64,000 nucleotides of DNA from Acanthacorydalis orientalis (GCA_034766995.1 CM068322.1:34150439-34214438); one strand, 5' to 3'; shown: positions 24,586 to 38,934, counted from the stretch's first letter. A program made the numbers and translations. Notes: generated by a model not told the origin, from the letters alone.

Positions 24586-25063
24586 TTGGATGTGGAAATT
24601 AATTCGGTGCCTTTTTGTCTACTGAAAAGCGGAATACATTTCAATTCTCAAAATATCTTTCATTTTTTTGTATAATTTTGCTCCATCCTCTCGGTAACTG
24701 GCACCACACCTCCGACTATTATTCACAATGAAAAAACTTTAAATTTTAGTACACATTCTGTGTTCTATTTTAAATTAAATAATTGCGTCTATTTCAGATA
24801 ATCCTTTATATATATATATTAGATACACAAATTAATTCGGTGTCTTTTTTATAGAAAATGCATGTCTACTGAAAAATGGATTACATTTCAATTCTCAAAA
24901 TATCCCCCATTCTTTTTTATAACTTTGCTCAATCTTCACAGTCTCAGTCTTCCCAGTCTCAACAGACGGGATATTTCCAACTATTATTTACAATGAAAAT
25001 ACTTAAAATTTTAACACATTTTTTTTATTTCAAATGAAATAATTATGTCTTTTTCAGGTAACC

Positions 25064-25140
<77 letters not shown>

Positions 25141-25306
25141 GTATACAAATTAATTCGGTGTCTTTTTTATAGAAAATGCATGTATATATTCCCCATTCTT
25201 TTTCATAACTTTGCTCCATCTTCCCAGTGACTGACGGCATACCTCCGACTATTATTTAGAACGAAGAACGAAAAAACTTGAAATTTTAGCACAAATTCTG
25301 TATACA
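24586..25306. repeat. Three-unit tandem of a mariner/DUF4817 chimera joined by (TA)n
   Basis: Units start at 24586 (TTGGATGTGGAAATT), 24829 (TTAGATACACAAATTAATTC) and 25137 (TTAGGTATACAAATTAATTC). Each begins with ~90-110 bp of the 3' end of the TTAGGTGTA mariner family (CATTTCAATTCTCAAAATAT in units 1 and 2; ATAACTTTGCTCCATCTTCC in unit 3). Each then switches to ~100 bp of the 3' tail of the DUF4817-type element (CCGACTATTATT..., AAATTTTAG.ACA, TTCTGTGTT). The same tail occurs in native context at 26990-27085. (TA)n arrays separate units 1/2 (24807-24829) and 2/3 (25065-25136). Confidence 0.85.
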
Positions 25307-25645
25307 TTGATCGTCAATCTACCGTACGGTATTCAAACGTGGAGCATATTTTATTTTTATTAACGTCACCAGAAACCTCTTATATATTCAGGTTCGTGAT
25401 TTATAGTCTGCGGAATGAAATAAACTTCTTGCGGAAGAAGTTTCTTTCCAGATGTCCTCTCACGTCTAGTTGAGTTTTCTGAACGAACTGAACACGATTT
25501 CACGATCCGAACGACATTCTTTAAAAAAGAACATTTAAATAAAAACCAAATATCAACTCCAGAATGATATATCGTCCAGTTTGTAATCTCATTTTTTATA
25601 CAGTTCTGTGCAACGAGATCGCATCGAAATCATGAATTTCAATAA

Positions 25646-25699
<54 letters not shown>

Positions 25700-26126
25700 A
25701 ACGTGTGGGTAGAAGAAAAAAAGGTATCTCCCGAGTGAACACGGTGCGGTAGAAGTTCGGCTGCCCGAGACTGAAAATCAAGTAAAACTTGAAGGGAAAT
25801 TCGATGTGTTCTTTGATATAATAAAGTAGTGGTTTGCTCCTTTCAACGGAACACACGGAGACGACGCGTGGATGCGATGTGGTCAGACGTAACGGCGTGA
25901 TAACGGCGTCTCACTCTACACGTACGACGCTTTCTGTCGAAACGAAATAGACGCCGATGATACATTGTGGTCGAGTCACAATTGATGGTGCGACGTTATG
26001 CTTGTGTATATCATTCGGTCTGACGTTACCGAAATGTTGATTAGTTCTCAAGACAAACCTACCCACCTCTCTTCGGTATATTAATGAATATGTAGAACAC
26101 GAAAATTACCATTACACAAACACCAA
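25307..26126. other. No gene seen; (TA)n-(GT)n at 25647-25699 and a CpG-rich part
   Basis: A compound microsatellite sits at 25647-25699. Bases 25840-26020 are CpG-rich (GACGACGCGTGGATGCGATG) and unique. No reading frame is supported. The minus frame at 25596-25856 reads through the microsatellite. Confidence 0.45.
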
Positions 26127-26127
26127 C

Positions 26128-26186
<59 letters not shown>
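26127..26186. repeat. (TA)n microsatellite abutting a transposon
   Basis: About 58 bp, ending directly at the GTAAAGGGTTTTCCC start of the DUF4817-type element. Confidence 0.95.
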
Positions 26187-28808
<2,622 letters not shown>

Positions 28809-29515
28809 TAAATCATTTTACAGTGAATCTAACATTTGTTAATTTTTTATAGACATCAAATTACTAAATATTTGAAGAGATGAAACATATCTTAATCATG
28901 AAAACCAACTATAAATTATATATTACTTCGTACAAGAAATAAAATTAAATGAAATCGGTCATAATAGTAGCTTTTATCGAAATAATTAATCTGTTCTGAT
29001 TTCGGTGATGAATAAAGCTGAGCTTTAACTTCTAAAAAGTTAACACGCACTTTCAGCTAGGACTAACCGTTCAGTGGCTGTGAGACAGAGTTCGCCCTTT
29101 TGAAATCAAGCCATGTGAATGATACAAGATTAAATCTATAAACATTCAAAGCTTTACTACCCATCTACTGCTAGAGATGGGTAGAAGCAGATCGAAATTT
29201 CCCGTGTTTCTATTTATGCCCATCTATGCGTTACGAATCATGAATCTTGCGGCCGAAACCCAATATGGCATCGTACCAGCCATTTGATTCAGTCAGCATG
29301 GAATGAATATCCGATACATAATTCAAAATATACTTCAATAACATAATTTGTTACACAATTCGCAGTTCTGGCTCTCTAGTAATTACCTAATTAACGTTCT
29401 CTGATTCCCTAATGGTGTTCCTCTTTTTCAATCTTCCGAGTATCTGTTCTCCATTTCAAGTCCAGCGATGCGATATTTTATATTTTAAATATTATAAATC
29501 GTACCTTATCTAAAA
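28809..29515. other. No gene seen
   Basis: Bases 29040-29300 have more balanced composition (GGTTCAGTGGCTGTGAGAC-like text and TATGGCATCGTACCAGCC) but no frame. Nothing is recognised. Confidence 0.5.
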
Positions 29516-29517
29516 TA

Positions 29518-30327
29518 CTAGATGTACAAATTAACTCGGTTTCTTTTTATAAAAAAAATAATGTTTATTTAAGGAAAAACAAAATAAATTTCAATACACA
29601 AAATATTCCCAATTATTTTGTATAACTTTGGTACATCTTTGGATACTGTCAAAAAATATGGTAGCTTTGAGTCAACGAAACCGTCAATGCATTTTCGAAC
29701 CTCTTCCACTGTCTTAAACTTTGAGACAAGATCTTTCGTTTAAATCAGTTCTTACTGTTATATATTTATATACAGCTCGGATTTCATTCTTCTTATTACA
29801 CCGGATTTGAGTCGACGAAATCGTCGATGCAATTTCGGATCTCTTCCACTGTTTCAACATTTTACTTAAATTTTTTAAATTTTGAGACAACATCTTTCGT
29901 TTTAATCAGTTCTAACTGTTATATATTTATGTACAGCCCGGATTTCAACCTTATTGTTACACCGGCTTTAAATCCATGGAATCTTAATACATTTTCGGAC
30001 CTCTTCCACTGTTTTAGCATTTTTTTGCATATTTTATGCATCACAACACCTTCTATTAAGTTGAACAAGTCATTCTCGCGGCTTCATCAGAATATTTTTT
30101 TCAATTGGAATGCAAAAAGTATGCAATGTCTAATATACTGATTTTCGAACGCCATCATGTTCATTACTGTTTTGTAAGTTTATTCCAACTGCATGGCCAA
30201 AATATATAGTGTTTTTAAATATTAAGATTGAAATTTTAAAATCCTCAAACGACGAGGAAATATATTAACTCAGACCAGGGTTATGATTGATTCAGTTTAA
30301 AGGCACCGAAATAGTTATTACACCTAA
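29518..30327 (-). mobile_element. Internally deleted mariner (TTAGGTGTA family), 810 bp, with internal tandem duplication
   Basis: Both ends are present: CTAGATGTACAAATTAACTC at the left and, in reverse complement, TTAGGTGTAATAACTATTTC at the right. TA flanks each side (29516-29517 and 30328-30329), the mariner target-site duplication. On the minus strand the 5' part carries the start of the transposase (about 30125-30160). Inside, a ~165-175 bp block (ATTTCGGATCTCTTCCACTG, ACATCTTTCGTTTTAATCAG, CAGCCCGGATTTCA) is duplicated in tandem with a partial third copy. The plus-strand frame at 29827-30141 is antisense to this block and is not a gene. Confidence 0.88.
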
Positions 30328-30626
30328 TATATTAAATAACGACCATTGATGAATATTGACCATCTCTATCTCATAATCCGTATTTTGGAATCGAGTCTAG
30401 CTTGTTTCGAATTGGAGCAGGTGCTGTGGTATTAAGAAAATGTTTTCAGAGAGCAATTGTATTGCTTAGAAGGAATTATATGATCACTTTAGAGATACCT
30501 TGTACAGATAACTACTATTAAACTAAATTTCATCCTTTATGTTCACTTCATGAGCAAGCAGGCTATTTCTTATAATTTGTATGCAAATCTATTCGAAAAC
30601 TTGAGAAATATAAAACAGGCAATTTT

Positions 30627-30674
<48 letters not shown>

Positions 30675-30938
30675 TACAGCCATTTAAAGGAATCGTTTAA
30701 TATATTTTTGTAAATGAAACTTAAGCATTTACGAAAACTTTTAATAATTTAAAACGTTTCACAAACGAATGTATAATTAATGTAAAGGAAACACGATTTG
30801 AGTATTCAAATATTCAGGAATTAATGTAAAACATCAAATGTGATTCCACAAAATTTCAGTATTGATGTTTAAATATAACATTAAACAAAATTGACGTCTC
30901 TGTAACGTTTCACAGATTTACGTACACATGTTCATACA

Positions 30939-30988
<50 letters not shown>

Positions 30989-31639
30989 GATGAGTCTATA
31001 TATAAGTAATATAAGTTATCTGTTGATTGCTCTTTGTGCCTCAAGGATTGAAAATAACGATTCTGCTGTCGACTCTCTGGATGTGTAACAGGAATCACCT
31101 CAAGGCAACGTCATTTGTTATTTAAATGAGCGGTGAGCGAGCGAATAAAGTTTTCAAATAATTTCACAACATAAGGTCTTGAAATTTGTCAAAGAACGCC
31201 ACTCGAGCCGTAGTACTTCTATTTAACTTCGACGGCATCCGTTCATCACAACACGAATTTATTGACTCTCGCTACAGTTTTTATACGACACTCTCCAACA
31301 GCCGTCCTGTAAATATTATGTAATGATGTGGATTTATTGGAAAAAGTCGACATTTTTTCTCGATTTTTCAAACATCACATCGATGTAAATATGTGTACGT
31401 AAGACACTTTATTAATTTATTGTGTAGGAAAGTTTTCATTTGAAAAGTTTTCCCGTTTTTAATTTATATCTGTATTCTCGCACACCTTAAATATCCATTC
31501 TTTACTACTACCTTATCGCACTAAGAGTCTTAATCAATAAAAAAAAGTACTGCAACAATATTATAAACAAATAATTAGAAAGAGAATAGGAAATATTGAA
31601 GATGACAGAGAAATATCTAGAGAAAGTTCAATTTTTAAA
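30328..31639. other. No gene seen; (TA)n at 30630-30672 and 30942-30987
   Basis: Two (TA)n arrays are present. Bases 31080-31320 are CpG-richer (GAGCGGTGAGCGAGCGAATA) and unique. No supported frame. Confidence 0.5.
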
Positions 31640-31815
31640 AAAATAGATTTTTCTGTTCTTCGACGCTCTGAAGAATATGGCATCACCATCTAAATAAGCA
31701 TAAACAACAATTAAAAACAATAAATAATTCATTTACTGGACATTTTTGTCTGAAGAATGTTTTTATCTGTAGGATGAAAAAAGAATTAATTTGCGAAATA
31801 AAAATACTTCCAAAT
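31640..31815 (+). repeat. Dispersed foldback-type repeat, plus copy
   Basis: TTTTTCTGTTCTTCGACGCT, CTGAAGAATATGGCATCACC, AACAACAATTAAAAACAATA, TTTACTGGACATTTTTGTCT and GGATGAAAAAAGAATTAATT appear in family order. Confidence 0.8.
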
Positions 31816-32100
31816 GGATAATATTTTTACAGGCAAGGTGATTTTAATAGAAGTTTAACTGTGAATAAATTTATAATTTTCTAAAGTATGCAGAGATGTT
31901 ATTTATTTTTTTCAGTTCATTAAGTAACTATTACACATGTAAATAGAATATATGAAGGGAACTGCATGGAAATCTATTATTTTACGAACTGTTTTTGAGG
32001 TCAGTTTGTGCGAGTGTGTGGTAGAGTAAATTTCTTCGTTAGATTTTTTTAAGTATTATTATTTAATCAGTGTCTTGGTGATGTTCGTTTTATTGAATCA
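31816..32100. other. No feature seen
   Basis: AT-rich sequence without repeats or frames that I recognise. Confidence 0.5.
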
Positions 32101-32221
32101 TCTGAGTGTCTTTTTTCCGCTGCTAGTTTCAGAACAAGTATCATCTTATGTGAATGTTAAAGACACATCTATCTAAAGATGGCACACGTACTGAAACTAT
32201 TAGTTGAGAAAATACACTCAG
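32101..32221. repeat. Inverted repeat carrying a hammerhead-like motif
   Basis: CTGAGTGTCTTTTTTCCGCT, then GCTAGTTTCAGAAC, faces GTACTGAAACTATTAGTTGA, then AAAATACACTCAG: ~35 bp arms around ~50 bp. The right arm reads CTAAAGATGG...CTGAAACTATTAG, similar to the motif at 41400-41450 and 47530-47575. Confidence 0.7.
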
Positions 32222-32454
32222 AAACGAAAGTCATCAGAAGAACGTATCAAAGGGATCACAATTCTAAGCATATATAATTATAATCATTCTTAGCTGTCTC
32301 TTTTTTGGAAAAAACATTTTTTCTGCGTTAGGAATAAACACTGAGACTTATTACAAATCGTTATTTTTCAAGTGCTCTCAAAAAAATATTAAAACGAAAA
32401 GTTTTTGTCCAAGAATTAAATTAAAAATATAACAAACAATTTATCTTTTATAAA

Positions 32455-32690
32455 TGATTTTTCCCTTATCCTACAAATCATATACGTTCAATAATTGATT
32501 ATTTTCGATTGTTACTTATACGTATTACGATGGCGATAGTAACATCTTTCAGGTTCTCTGTACCTTAATCTCTGAGAATGATGGAATCGCAATCAAAATT
32601 CGTATTAGCAGCAATCAAAAACGATCAATAATCTTTTATTGATCTATTCAATTTCTAGGATGAGTGAAAAGCTATTTGTATTATTTTAAT
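32455..32690. repeat. Dispersed foldback-type repeat, clear head-to-head pair
   Basis: The left arm (CGATTGTTACTTATACG, TACGATGGCGATAGTAACAT) is the reverse complement of the right arm (GAATGATGGAATCGCAATCA, AAATTCGTATTAGCAGCAAT). Pairing extends outward to TCCTACAAATC at the left and ATTTCTAGGATGA at the right. The centre is GTTCTCTGTACCTTAATCTC. Arms are ~100 bp at roughly 75% complementarity. Confidence 0.85.
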
Positions 32691-34180
32691 AACTGCATCT
32701 CTGTCTGAAAAGCACTACATCCGACCTGAATACCTCTTTTTTTACAGTAAGTCCGATCGAAACCAATTTACAAATTTTCGACACATTTTCAAACTTCTAT
32801 AATACATCTACATAAAGGATGAGCTGACCTACATTCGTAACATAAATAATAAAAAAAATCGGCATACAGGTTTCAAACAAATGATGCTCTTAAAATCGAT
32901 GACTGTCAACGATAACAGTTTGACATAGTACCTGCATTAAACGCGACATTTCTCCACACACTCGAGCAGAGATCGGAACGTGCGCTATGTCACTGAACAG
33001 TTCATACCTGCTGTTAGGTCCGCGGTCTCGACATGTTGTGGCTTTGAATATCTATCAGTATTGGATACTTTTCTGATATTCCAGTGCACGGATTGGCGAC
33101 AGTGATATTGGAAAATATGTCTTTTTGTCAATAGTTGTTTGTTGAACATTTTTGGTTAGAATGAATTTTTAGTGGGTTGTGGGATGAAAAATAATATCTT
33201 TGGGAAATGATTGTAAGATTTTATCAAAATAATATAGTTTGTAAGGCTATTTTTACTATTTAAATCAATTAACATAGATTATTTAATAGATACTCTATAA
33301 ATTAATGAGCTTCCGAGAAAAATCATTTCAGTTAATGGAAATTATTCGATTGAAAATTTCATAAATGAATTCTTCAAAACTCAAAAATTTTCAATAATTG
33401 ATTATCGACCATTTTTGATTATAGTTTATATGCATTTCGCTGACAATCATCTTCAGAACATTTGCGAATATTTTTTCTATCTTAGTCCTCCAAAGATAAG
33501 ATCATAGTCATAAAAATACAAATAAACAATAAGCGAAAACGATTAGTAATGTAATTAATTAAAAAATTAAAAACAGTTATATTAATTTGTAAATCTATAA
33601 AAATACAACGATTAAAAATCAATCTGTCAATTATGAGAATATTATCATAATACAGTTATAACCCTGTGTCTAAAATCCCATTCACAAATTAATTCCACAA
33701 ACTATAAAAACTCTTCTAGTCAAGAATGTCTAATAAATGATTTTCGATTGTTACTTAGTCGTATTTAGATTTTTAGAAATGGAAGGCATAGAAAAGATAG
33801 AACAATTAAAATAATCGATTAATGAATATTTTTGGTTCATAGATTTTTTGTGTGATTTCTGTGAGAGAAAAAAATCATTTTGAGTAATTAATGAAGTGAA
33901 TGTAGTAACAACGCCCTGAATTATAATGCTGATTGAAATAATTGTTTGCATAAATTTAAAAATATCAGTCATACTGTATTTCTCTGTGTTTATCAGCACA
34001 ACAATACATGTTTAACTATTTCTCACACAATTTAGTAAACACAGAGTGACGCAAAGAGAACAAATGGGTTAGAATAGTTAAACATTTTTTTATTAAAATG
34101 TTTTTTTCTATTCTTTTCAGCATTGTATAAATACAACTTGGAGAAATTATCAGGCAAAGGTACACGACGGAGCAGGGTAC
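32691..34180. repeat. Several fragments of the dispersed foldback-type repeat
   Basis: Pieces occur at 33110-33210 (plus: TTGTTTGTTGAACATTTTTG, GGGTTGTGGGATGAAAAATA), 33370-33500 (minus: GATTATCGACCATTTTTGAT, TATATGCATTTCG) and 33680-33770 (minus: TTCACAAATTAATTCCACAA, CAAGAATGTCTAATAAATGA). Bases 32880-33070 are CpG-richer and unique. No gene is supported; the minus frame at 33751-33999 is repeat-derived. Confidence 0.6.
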
Positions 34181-34184
34181 CAAA

Positions 34185-34615
34185 ATAATTGAATTTTATT
34201 TTGAAAACCAGCGTTTAATTATTTTGACGCAGCGAGCATATCTTCGTTATTTTAATGTTCAAACAGGGCCATCGGAGTCAATGATTAATAGTTTGGATGC
34301 ACGTTTTCGACAACAAATTGCAGTTAATAACCGTATAGTATTTGGAAGACACCTCTCGACTCTAACCGAGGAAAAGATTCAATGTGTACAGGAGAGTATT
34401 GAGCAAAGTCCTGGCATGACTACCAGAAGATGTTCAGCCCAACTTAAAATATCTCTGAGGTCACTGCAAAGAATTTTGGTCGCATTAAAAATATTCCCAT
34501 TCAAAGTGCAATTTGTGAAGGAGCTCTTGCAAACAGATTATCATCATCACCTTGATTATGCAATTCCTTTTCGCCAACAAGCAAGGAAAATAATGAATTT
34601 AATACCATAAAAATG
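34185..34615 (+). pseudogene. DUF4817-type transposase N-terminal fragment
   Basis: The frame is open from about 34187 and reads IIEFYFENQRLIILTQRAYL, then RYFNVQTGPSESMI, the first helix-turn-helix. A second block follows: TEEKIQCVQESIEQSPGM, then TTRRCSAQLKISLRSLQRIL, the second HTH and linker of the same transposase class. It ends with a damaged QLVQELLPTDY-like block (QFVKELLQTDYHHHLDYA) and a stop at 34608. The catalytic domain is absent. The sequence differs from the 26301 copy, so it is a separate lineage. The minus frame at 34501-34833 is a shadow. Confidence 0.8.
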
Positions 34616-35449
34616 TACTTAAATAAATACATTATTTCTGAAAGTACAGTATCCACTCGGTTTATTTTTCTCTGACCAAAATTCAATAATTCAAAATAAA
34701 CGTCCCTGTAACTCCAACAAACATTAATCTCTTTGGTCAAACTTTTTGTGATTCGTGTGGCGAATAAGAATATTTTAGGTGGAAATCGTGTAATGTCATA
34801 ACTGATATATTCGTATACATTAACGAATCTCACACAAACAAAAGCAATTAAGTATAAGAGTTTAAATCAAACGAAATGGAATCTAAGCGAGCCGTGTGTG
34901 TATGATTGAATTGAAACTGGAATCCATTTAATCCTCCTCCGGTAAGATTTAATCTGATTCGAACGCAAACGCGGCCGCCAGTCTTCAATGTGAAACGGTC
35001 TCAATTCTGACCGAAATCTCGAAGTCGGGACTTGGAGACGGCTCACAGCACGTCAAACTAGTGACACCACATACGTACGCGGCCCCACTGCATGTTTGAT
35101 GTACAGAAACGCCGCACATACGTAACACCTCACCCTGCATTCAGCCGCCGCTAAAATTCCCTAACTAATCCTAACCGACGAACTATGTCTGGCCACGATT
35201 AGATATTCAAGACGAGTCCCGAGCGCATTGTGCAAACGGGATGAGGGCGTTCGTTCCTTCGCTCGCTCTGTATAATTTAATACTTACATTTGAATAACGG
35301 AATCAATCGAGTATTTTTGGTTTGACCGTCCGTTTCTCTCGGCGGGATCGAGATGCTGAACAATTTCGCCGTAATTGACTTACGAAACGCACGTACAGTT
35401 CTTGTACATTTGTAATACATATCTTCCTGAATTACATACTGACACACAC

Positions 35450-35490
<41 letters not shown>

Positions 35491-35540
35491 GAGCTATATA
35501 TATATATAGCTGTGATCAAAATACATAAATTAGATGATGG
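34616..35540. other. CpG-rich unique block, no gene seen; (TA)n at 35454-35488
   Basis: Bases 34870-35280 are CpG-rich (GAACGCAAACGCGGCCGCCA near 34958-34980; GTACGCGGCCCCACTGC near 35075) and unique. A (TA)n array sits at 35454-35488, and a small perfect palindrome AGCTATATATATATATAGCT at about 35492-35511. No frame with a domain is present. Confidence 0.4.
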
Positions 35541-35850
35541 AGAATTTTCGATTATTGTTTGTATTAGGTCGGTAGAAAATAATTGCGATTTATGACCTTC
35601 AAATTCATATACATTACCGCAATTATTTTTCCTACCGACCTGATAGATATTTTGATGGCGATTCAATCATTCTTGGATCATGAATATACAGAATTGTTTC
35701 ATAACACCCTCAGGATGATCGAATCGTTACCAAAATGTCTATTAACGATAATCAAAATGATTATTAATCAATTAATGTAAATTTTGGATTAGAAATGTTT
35801 TTGTGATTTGTGCTGTGAGCGAAAAACTTATTTGTGAAAGGAAAATCGAG
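35541..35850. repeat. Dispersed foldback-type repeat, head-to-head pair interrupted by a MITE
   Basis: The left arm (minus sense) reads CGATTATTGTTTGTA, is interrupted by the 80 bp MITE, and resumes GATATTTTGATGGCGATTCA, ATCATTCTTGG. The right arm (plus sense) reads CCCTCAGGATGATCGAATCG, TTACCAAAATGTCTATTAAC, GATAATCAAAATGATTATTA, then the tail GTTTTTGTGATTTGTG. Arms pair at ~75% around a ~20 bp loop. Confidence 0.85.
35564..35643. mobile_element. 80 bp palindromic mariner-type MITE with TA duplication
   Basis: TTAGGTCGGTAGAAAATAAT (left) pairs with ATTATTTTTCCTACCGACCT(GA) (right): ~28 bp arms with two small differences around a ~25 bp loop. TA lies directly outside both ends (35562-35563 and 35644-35645). 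The end sequence resembles mellifera-type mariner terminal repeats (AATAATTGCG block). The insertion splits a foldback-type repeat, so the empty-site sequence can be read from related copies. Confidence 0.85.
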
Positions 35851-36109
35851 TTTCTAGGTCATAACTATCTTTTCTTAGAGATAAATTATTTAGAAGACTT
35901 AATAAGCTTGTATTTTAACAAAGTTGTTCAAAAAAATCTACATGTTGATAAATAAATCTACCCATTCTTCCATTTTTCAACTTCAATCAATACTAGATTT
36001 TGTGTGTATGTGTGTGTATATATATATATATATGTAATATATATTATAACGAACCTATTTTTATATTTATTTTAAAACCAACCGACGTGATGATACTTCG
36101 CCCTCCATA
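35851..36109. other. No gene; short GT/TA microsatellite at 36001-36034
   Basis: AT-rich, otherwise unremarkable. Confidence 0.5.
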
Positions 36110-36720
36110 AGTGATCATTTCCGAAAGAAAATTCGTTGAAAATGAAAAACAAACGGACACACAACACCTTCATATTTGGTCCCGTGCGGTCGATCCTCCC
36201 TAATACCCGCACGAACGAATCACGTACTACCGTCATAAAAAACTCGATTTCGTATCCAGAAATGGGACCCGTGCGGTCGGGAGAGGGTGAAAAAAAAGAG
36301 GCAAGTCGAGGCGTCGGGCTCGCAACGCCCGCCGTCCGATTTCCATCAGCTGAATATCAAATCGGAAACATCTTCGCGCATAAATTATTAAACGCGTCTC
36401 GGCCGATAAGTCGTGCACGGGGGTGAAAGTAGTTCAAGGTCAACGCTGCTACTGTTCGTGATAAAACAACTATAATTTGCGGTAGGAATTGATATAAGCT
36501 GTTTTTGTGACGCGCTCCTCGCTACCAACTAAAATCAATAATCTGTCTTCGTGTTTGTGCCACGAGTCAAACACAACGGGATGGTAAATTGGTCGATAGC
36601 GTAGCCGGTCTGTGTTCGAACACTGTAGGCTTATTTGCGAGCTATACTTTTTGCTGTTGTCTGTTCTTTCATATATATATATAATAACTTCGAACAAGAA
36701 GAACTATTAAATCGAATATC
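36110..36720. other. CpG-rich unique block, possible regulatory element or exon
   Basis: The block contains a repeated CCCGTGCGGTCG (about 36181 and 36268) and a plus frame of 96 codons (36136-36426), plus minus frames at 36233-36418 and 36470-36697. None shows a domain; overlapping frames on both strands are expected from the composition. A short (TA)n sits at 36670-36683. Confidence 0.35.
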
Positions 36721-37618
36721 CTTTCATACCAACCGAACTTTTAATATCTATACTTGTTATTTGATATAACACACAAGTTAACATAAAGATATTTTTAAAG
36801 AAAAATAACTAGTCCATTGAAATAAATCATTGAAATGAAAACAATAAATCAAAATTGATAAATTTCAAATAAAAATTCCTTTTATTGAACATAAAATATT
36901 TGTATACACATCTTGGATGCTCTATTTTTCCGATCAAACATATTCAATAAATTATTATTAGTTCGCTTATGCGCATTTCAATAGCTGCACTGTCATCCTC
37001 AGAGCGCCAAGATGTGAAGCTATAGTATCAGAACTGTTTTGTGAATAGACTTTATTTTCATTTATAAATTTTGATTCGTACTGAAAATATTCGCCCAGAA
37101 AAAATACTGTCAGAATAATTGAAAAAAATACGATTATAGTTTTTAGTCCTGTAGTTAAGGCAAGTTTCCGGTCTAAAACTTTTAAAAAAATCGATTTTTT
37201 TCTGGTTTTTAGATTCTTTAATGTTTCAAGAATCTAAGAAAATTTTAAAATTGTAGAAATTACTTACATTAAATGCGTTTAAGTATCATATAAGCGCATA
37301 TAAAACATTACTAGTGTGAAACTTAAATCGCGGTTTTTTTCAATCAAAAGCTCTTGAACATTTTTATTCTTTTTTTTATTGGTTATTTTTATACGCATAG
37401 TAATTATCAGTTACTGAACATCATAGTTCAGAAAAAATGTATGTCCTTTTTGGTGAAATCGTTTGTGAAAATATAATTTCAATATCAAAGTTACAAAGAA
37501 ACTCTCAAGTTTTCTGTTGAAATATTTTTTTTTCATATTGATCTTAAGATTTTATTCTTAATAAATTAAGGAATTATGAAATAAAATGTTTTTAACACAA
37601 CTTACTCTTTGTATGTTT
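36721..37618. repeat. Foldback-type repeat fragments in AT-rich DNA
   Basis: A minus copy lies at about 36925-37035 (TTCCGATCAAACATATTCAA, TGCGCATTTCAATAGC, CATCCTCAGAGCGCCAAGAT). A scrambled piece lies at 37370-37480 (TACGCATAGTAATTATCAGT, TACTGAACATCATAGTTCAG). No gene is seen. Confidence 0.6.
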
Positions 37619-37620
37619 AT

Positions 37621-37690
<70 letters not shown>
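37619..37690. repeat. (TA)n microsatellite
   Basis: About 70 bp, preceded by ACATACATACATA. Confidence 0.97.
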
Positions 37691-37692
<2 letters not shown>

Positions 37693-38114
37693 GAGGTATC
37701 CTTAATTCTCTCGCATTTAAAATTTACACAAAACAACGCGTTTGTAAAGAATATAAGAACCCGGGCCGAGGGAGAGTGACAGAGACCGTGCCGTCGCGTT
37801 CATCCTCTCACGTTTTTGTTTCAACCGGATTTAATTACGTCCTGTCCTTCTTCCACTCGAAAACTTTCCAATTCGAGCCTGTATCTGTACAAACAATGAT
37901 CGCCGAGAACATTTGAATCAGTGAAACGTTCCCACTGTTGAGTTTTCTCTCGAGTGTAACTCGTTATAGAAACGAGATCTTTGAAAGTACAAGTAAGAAC
38001 ATTAAACTTGTAAGACACATTAATCGCACGAGCTTAATGTCATAATTACTAATCTGATTTATATAATTGGAGACGTCATGAAGTTTTCGTTTCGGTTTCG
38101 CGATAATTACTAAT

Positions 38115-38159
<45 letters not shown>

Positions 38160-38550
38160 GTTTGAAAGAGATTCGAAGAGAGATTTGTTTGTTTTTGTGT
38201 AATTACAGTAATGCTGTGTACGATTGAAAACTTTCACAAATTAGCTGAATATTGTACTTTATTGTTACTGACAAATTATGAAGCATTTGTTCGTTGTTAA
38301 TGAAACCGCATTGAAATTTCTAACGAGTGGAACGTATTTCTGTATTAAAGTTTTGTAAGTATTTCGAGAATGATCAAGTTTTGTTTCTGTTTAAAAATAA
38401 GTTAAATATAAATAGATTCATAAAGTCGTATCATTTCGAAATGTATTCTGAACATTATCCAGCAAAATAGATGTTTCATCCGATGAGTTATATGTTTATT
38501 TATTGTTAGATTCGAAAAATTATATAAGACACTCTTCCAAGTTACAATAA
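37691..38550. other. No gene seen; (TA)n at 38117-38158
   Basis: Bases 37750-37990 are CpG-richer and unique (CCCGGGCCGAGGGAGAGTGA near 37760). The minus frame at 37821-38018 (65 codons) shows no domain. Confidence 0.45.
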
Positions 38551-38592
38551 ATTTCAAGTAATTAATATTACAGTTAATTAATTACTTGAAAT
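38551..38592. repeat. Perfect 16 bp palindrome with 10 bp loop
   Basis: ATTTCAAGTAATTAAT and ATTAATTACTTGAAAT are exact reverse complements. A second TTAATTAATATTACAGT copy follows directly, so the loop-proximal sequence is partly duplicated. Confidence 0.85.
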
Positions 38593-38632
38593 GTTGTTAA
38601 TTAATATTACAGTACAGTACAATATTTGAGTT

Positions 38633-38925
38633 CTAAAAAAAGAATCGCGTGTCCATTCAGAAAACTGTGTCATCATGTAAACCTGTAGTTTCTCAAATTG
38701 AGCCTGAACTTTAATAGAAAAAATCGCACCCCTTTACAAAAGACTCCGTATTGACATATAGGCCTACAAAAATTTTTGAAGAGAGTCTGAACCTTAAACA
38801 AAAGAATCGTTTGCCGTTACAAAAGACTTTCTAGCCATATATTGACTTATAAAAGCTTGAAGAGAGTCTGAAGTTTCAAACAAAAAATATTAAGCTCTTG
38901 CAGAACAGTGTATTGATAGACAAAA
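38633..38925. repeat. Minisatellite, ~80 bp unit, three to four copies (array A)
   Basis: AATCG anchors at 38643, 38722 and 38805, giving periods of 79 and 83, with a fourth partial unit near 38885. Unit hallmarks are AAAA(G)AATCG(C/T)(G/T)T, TTACAAAAGACT, TATTGACATATAGGCC and GAAGAGAGTCTGAA. Related to array B at 43750-44135. Confidence 0.8.
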
Positions 38926-38934
38926 AATCATTTC

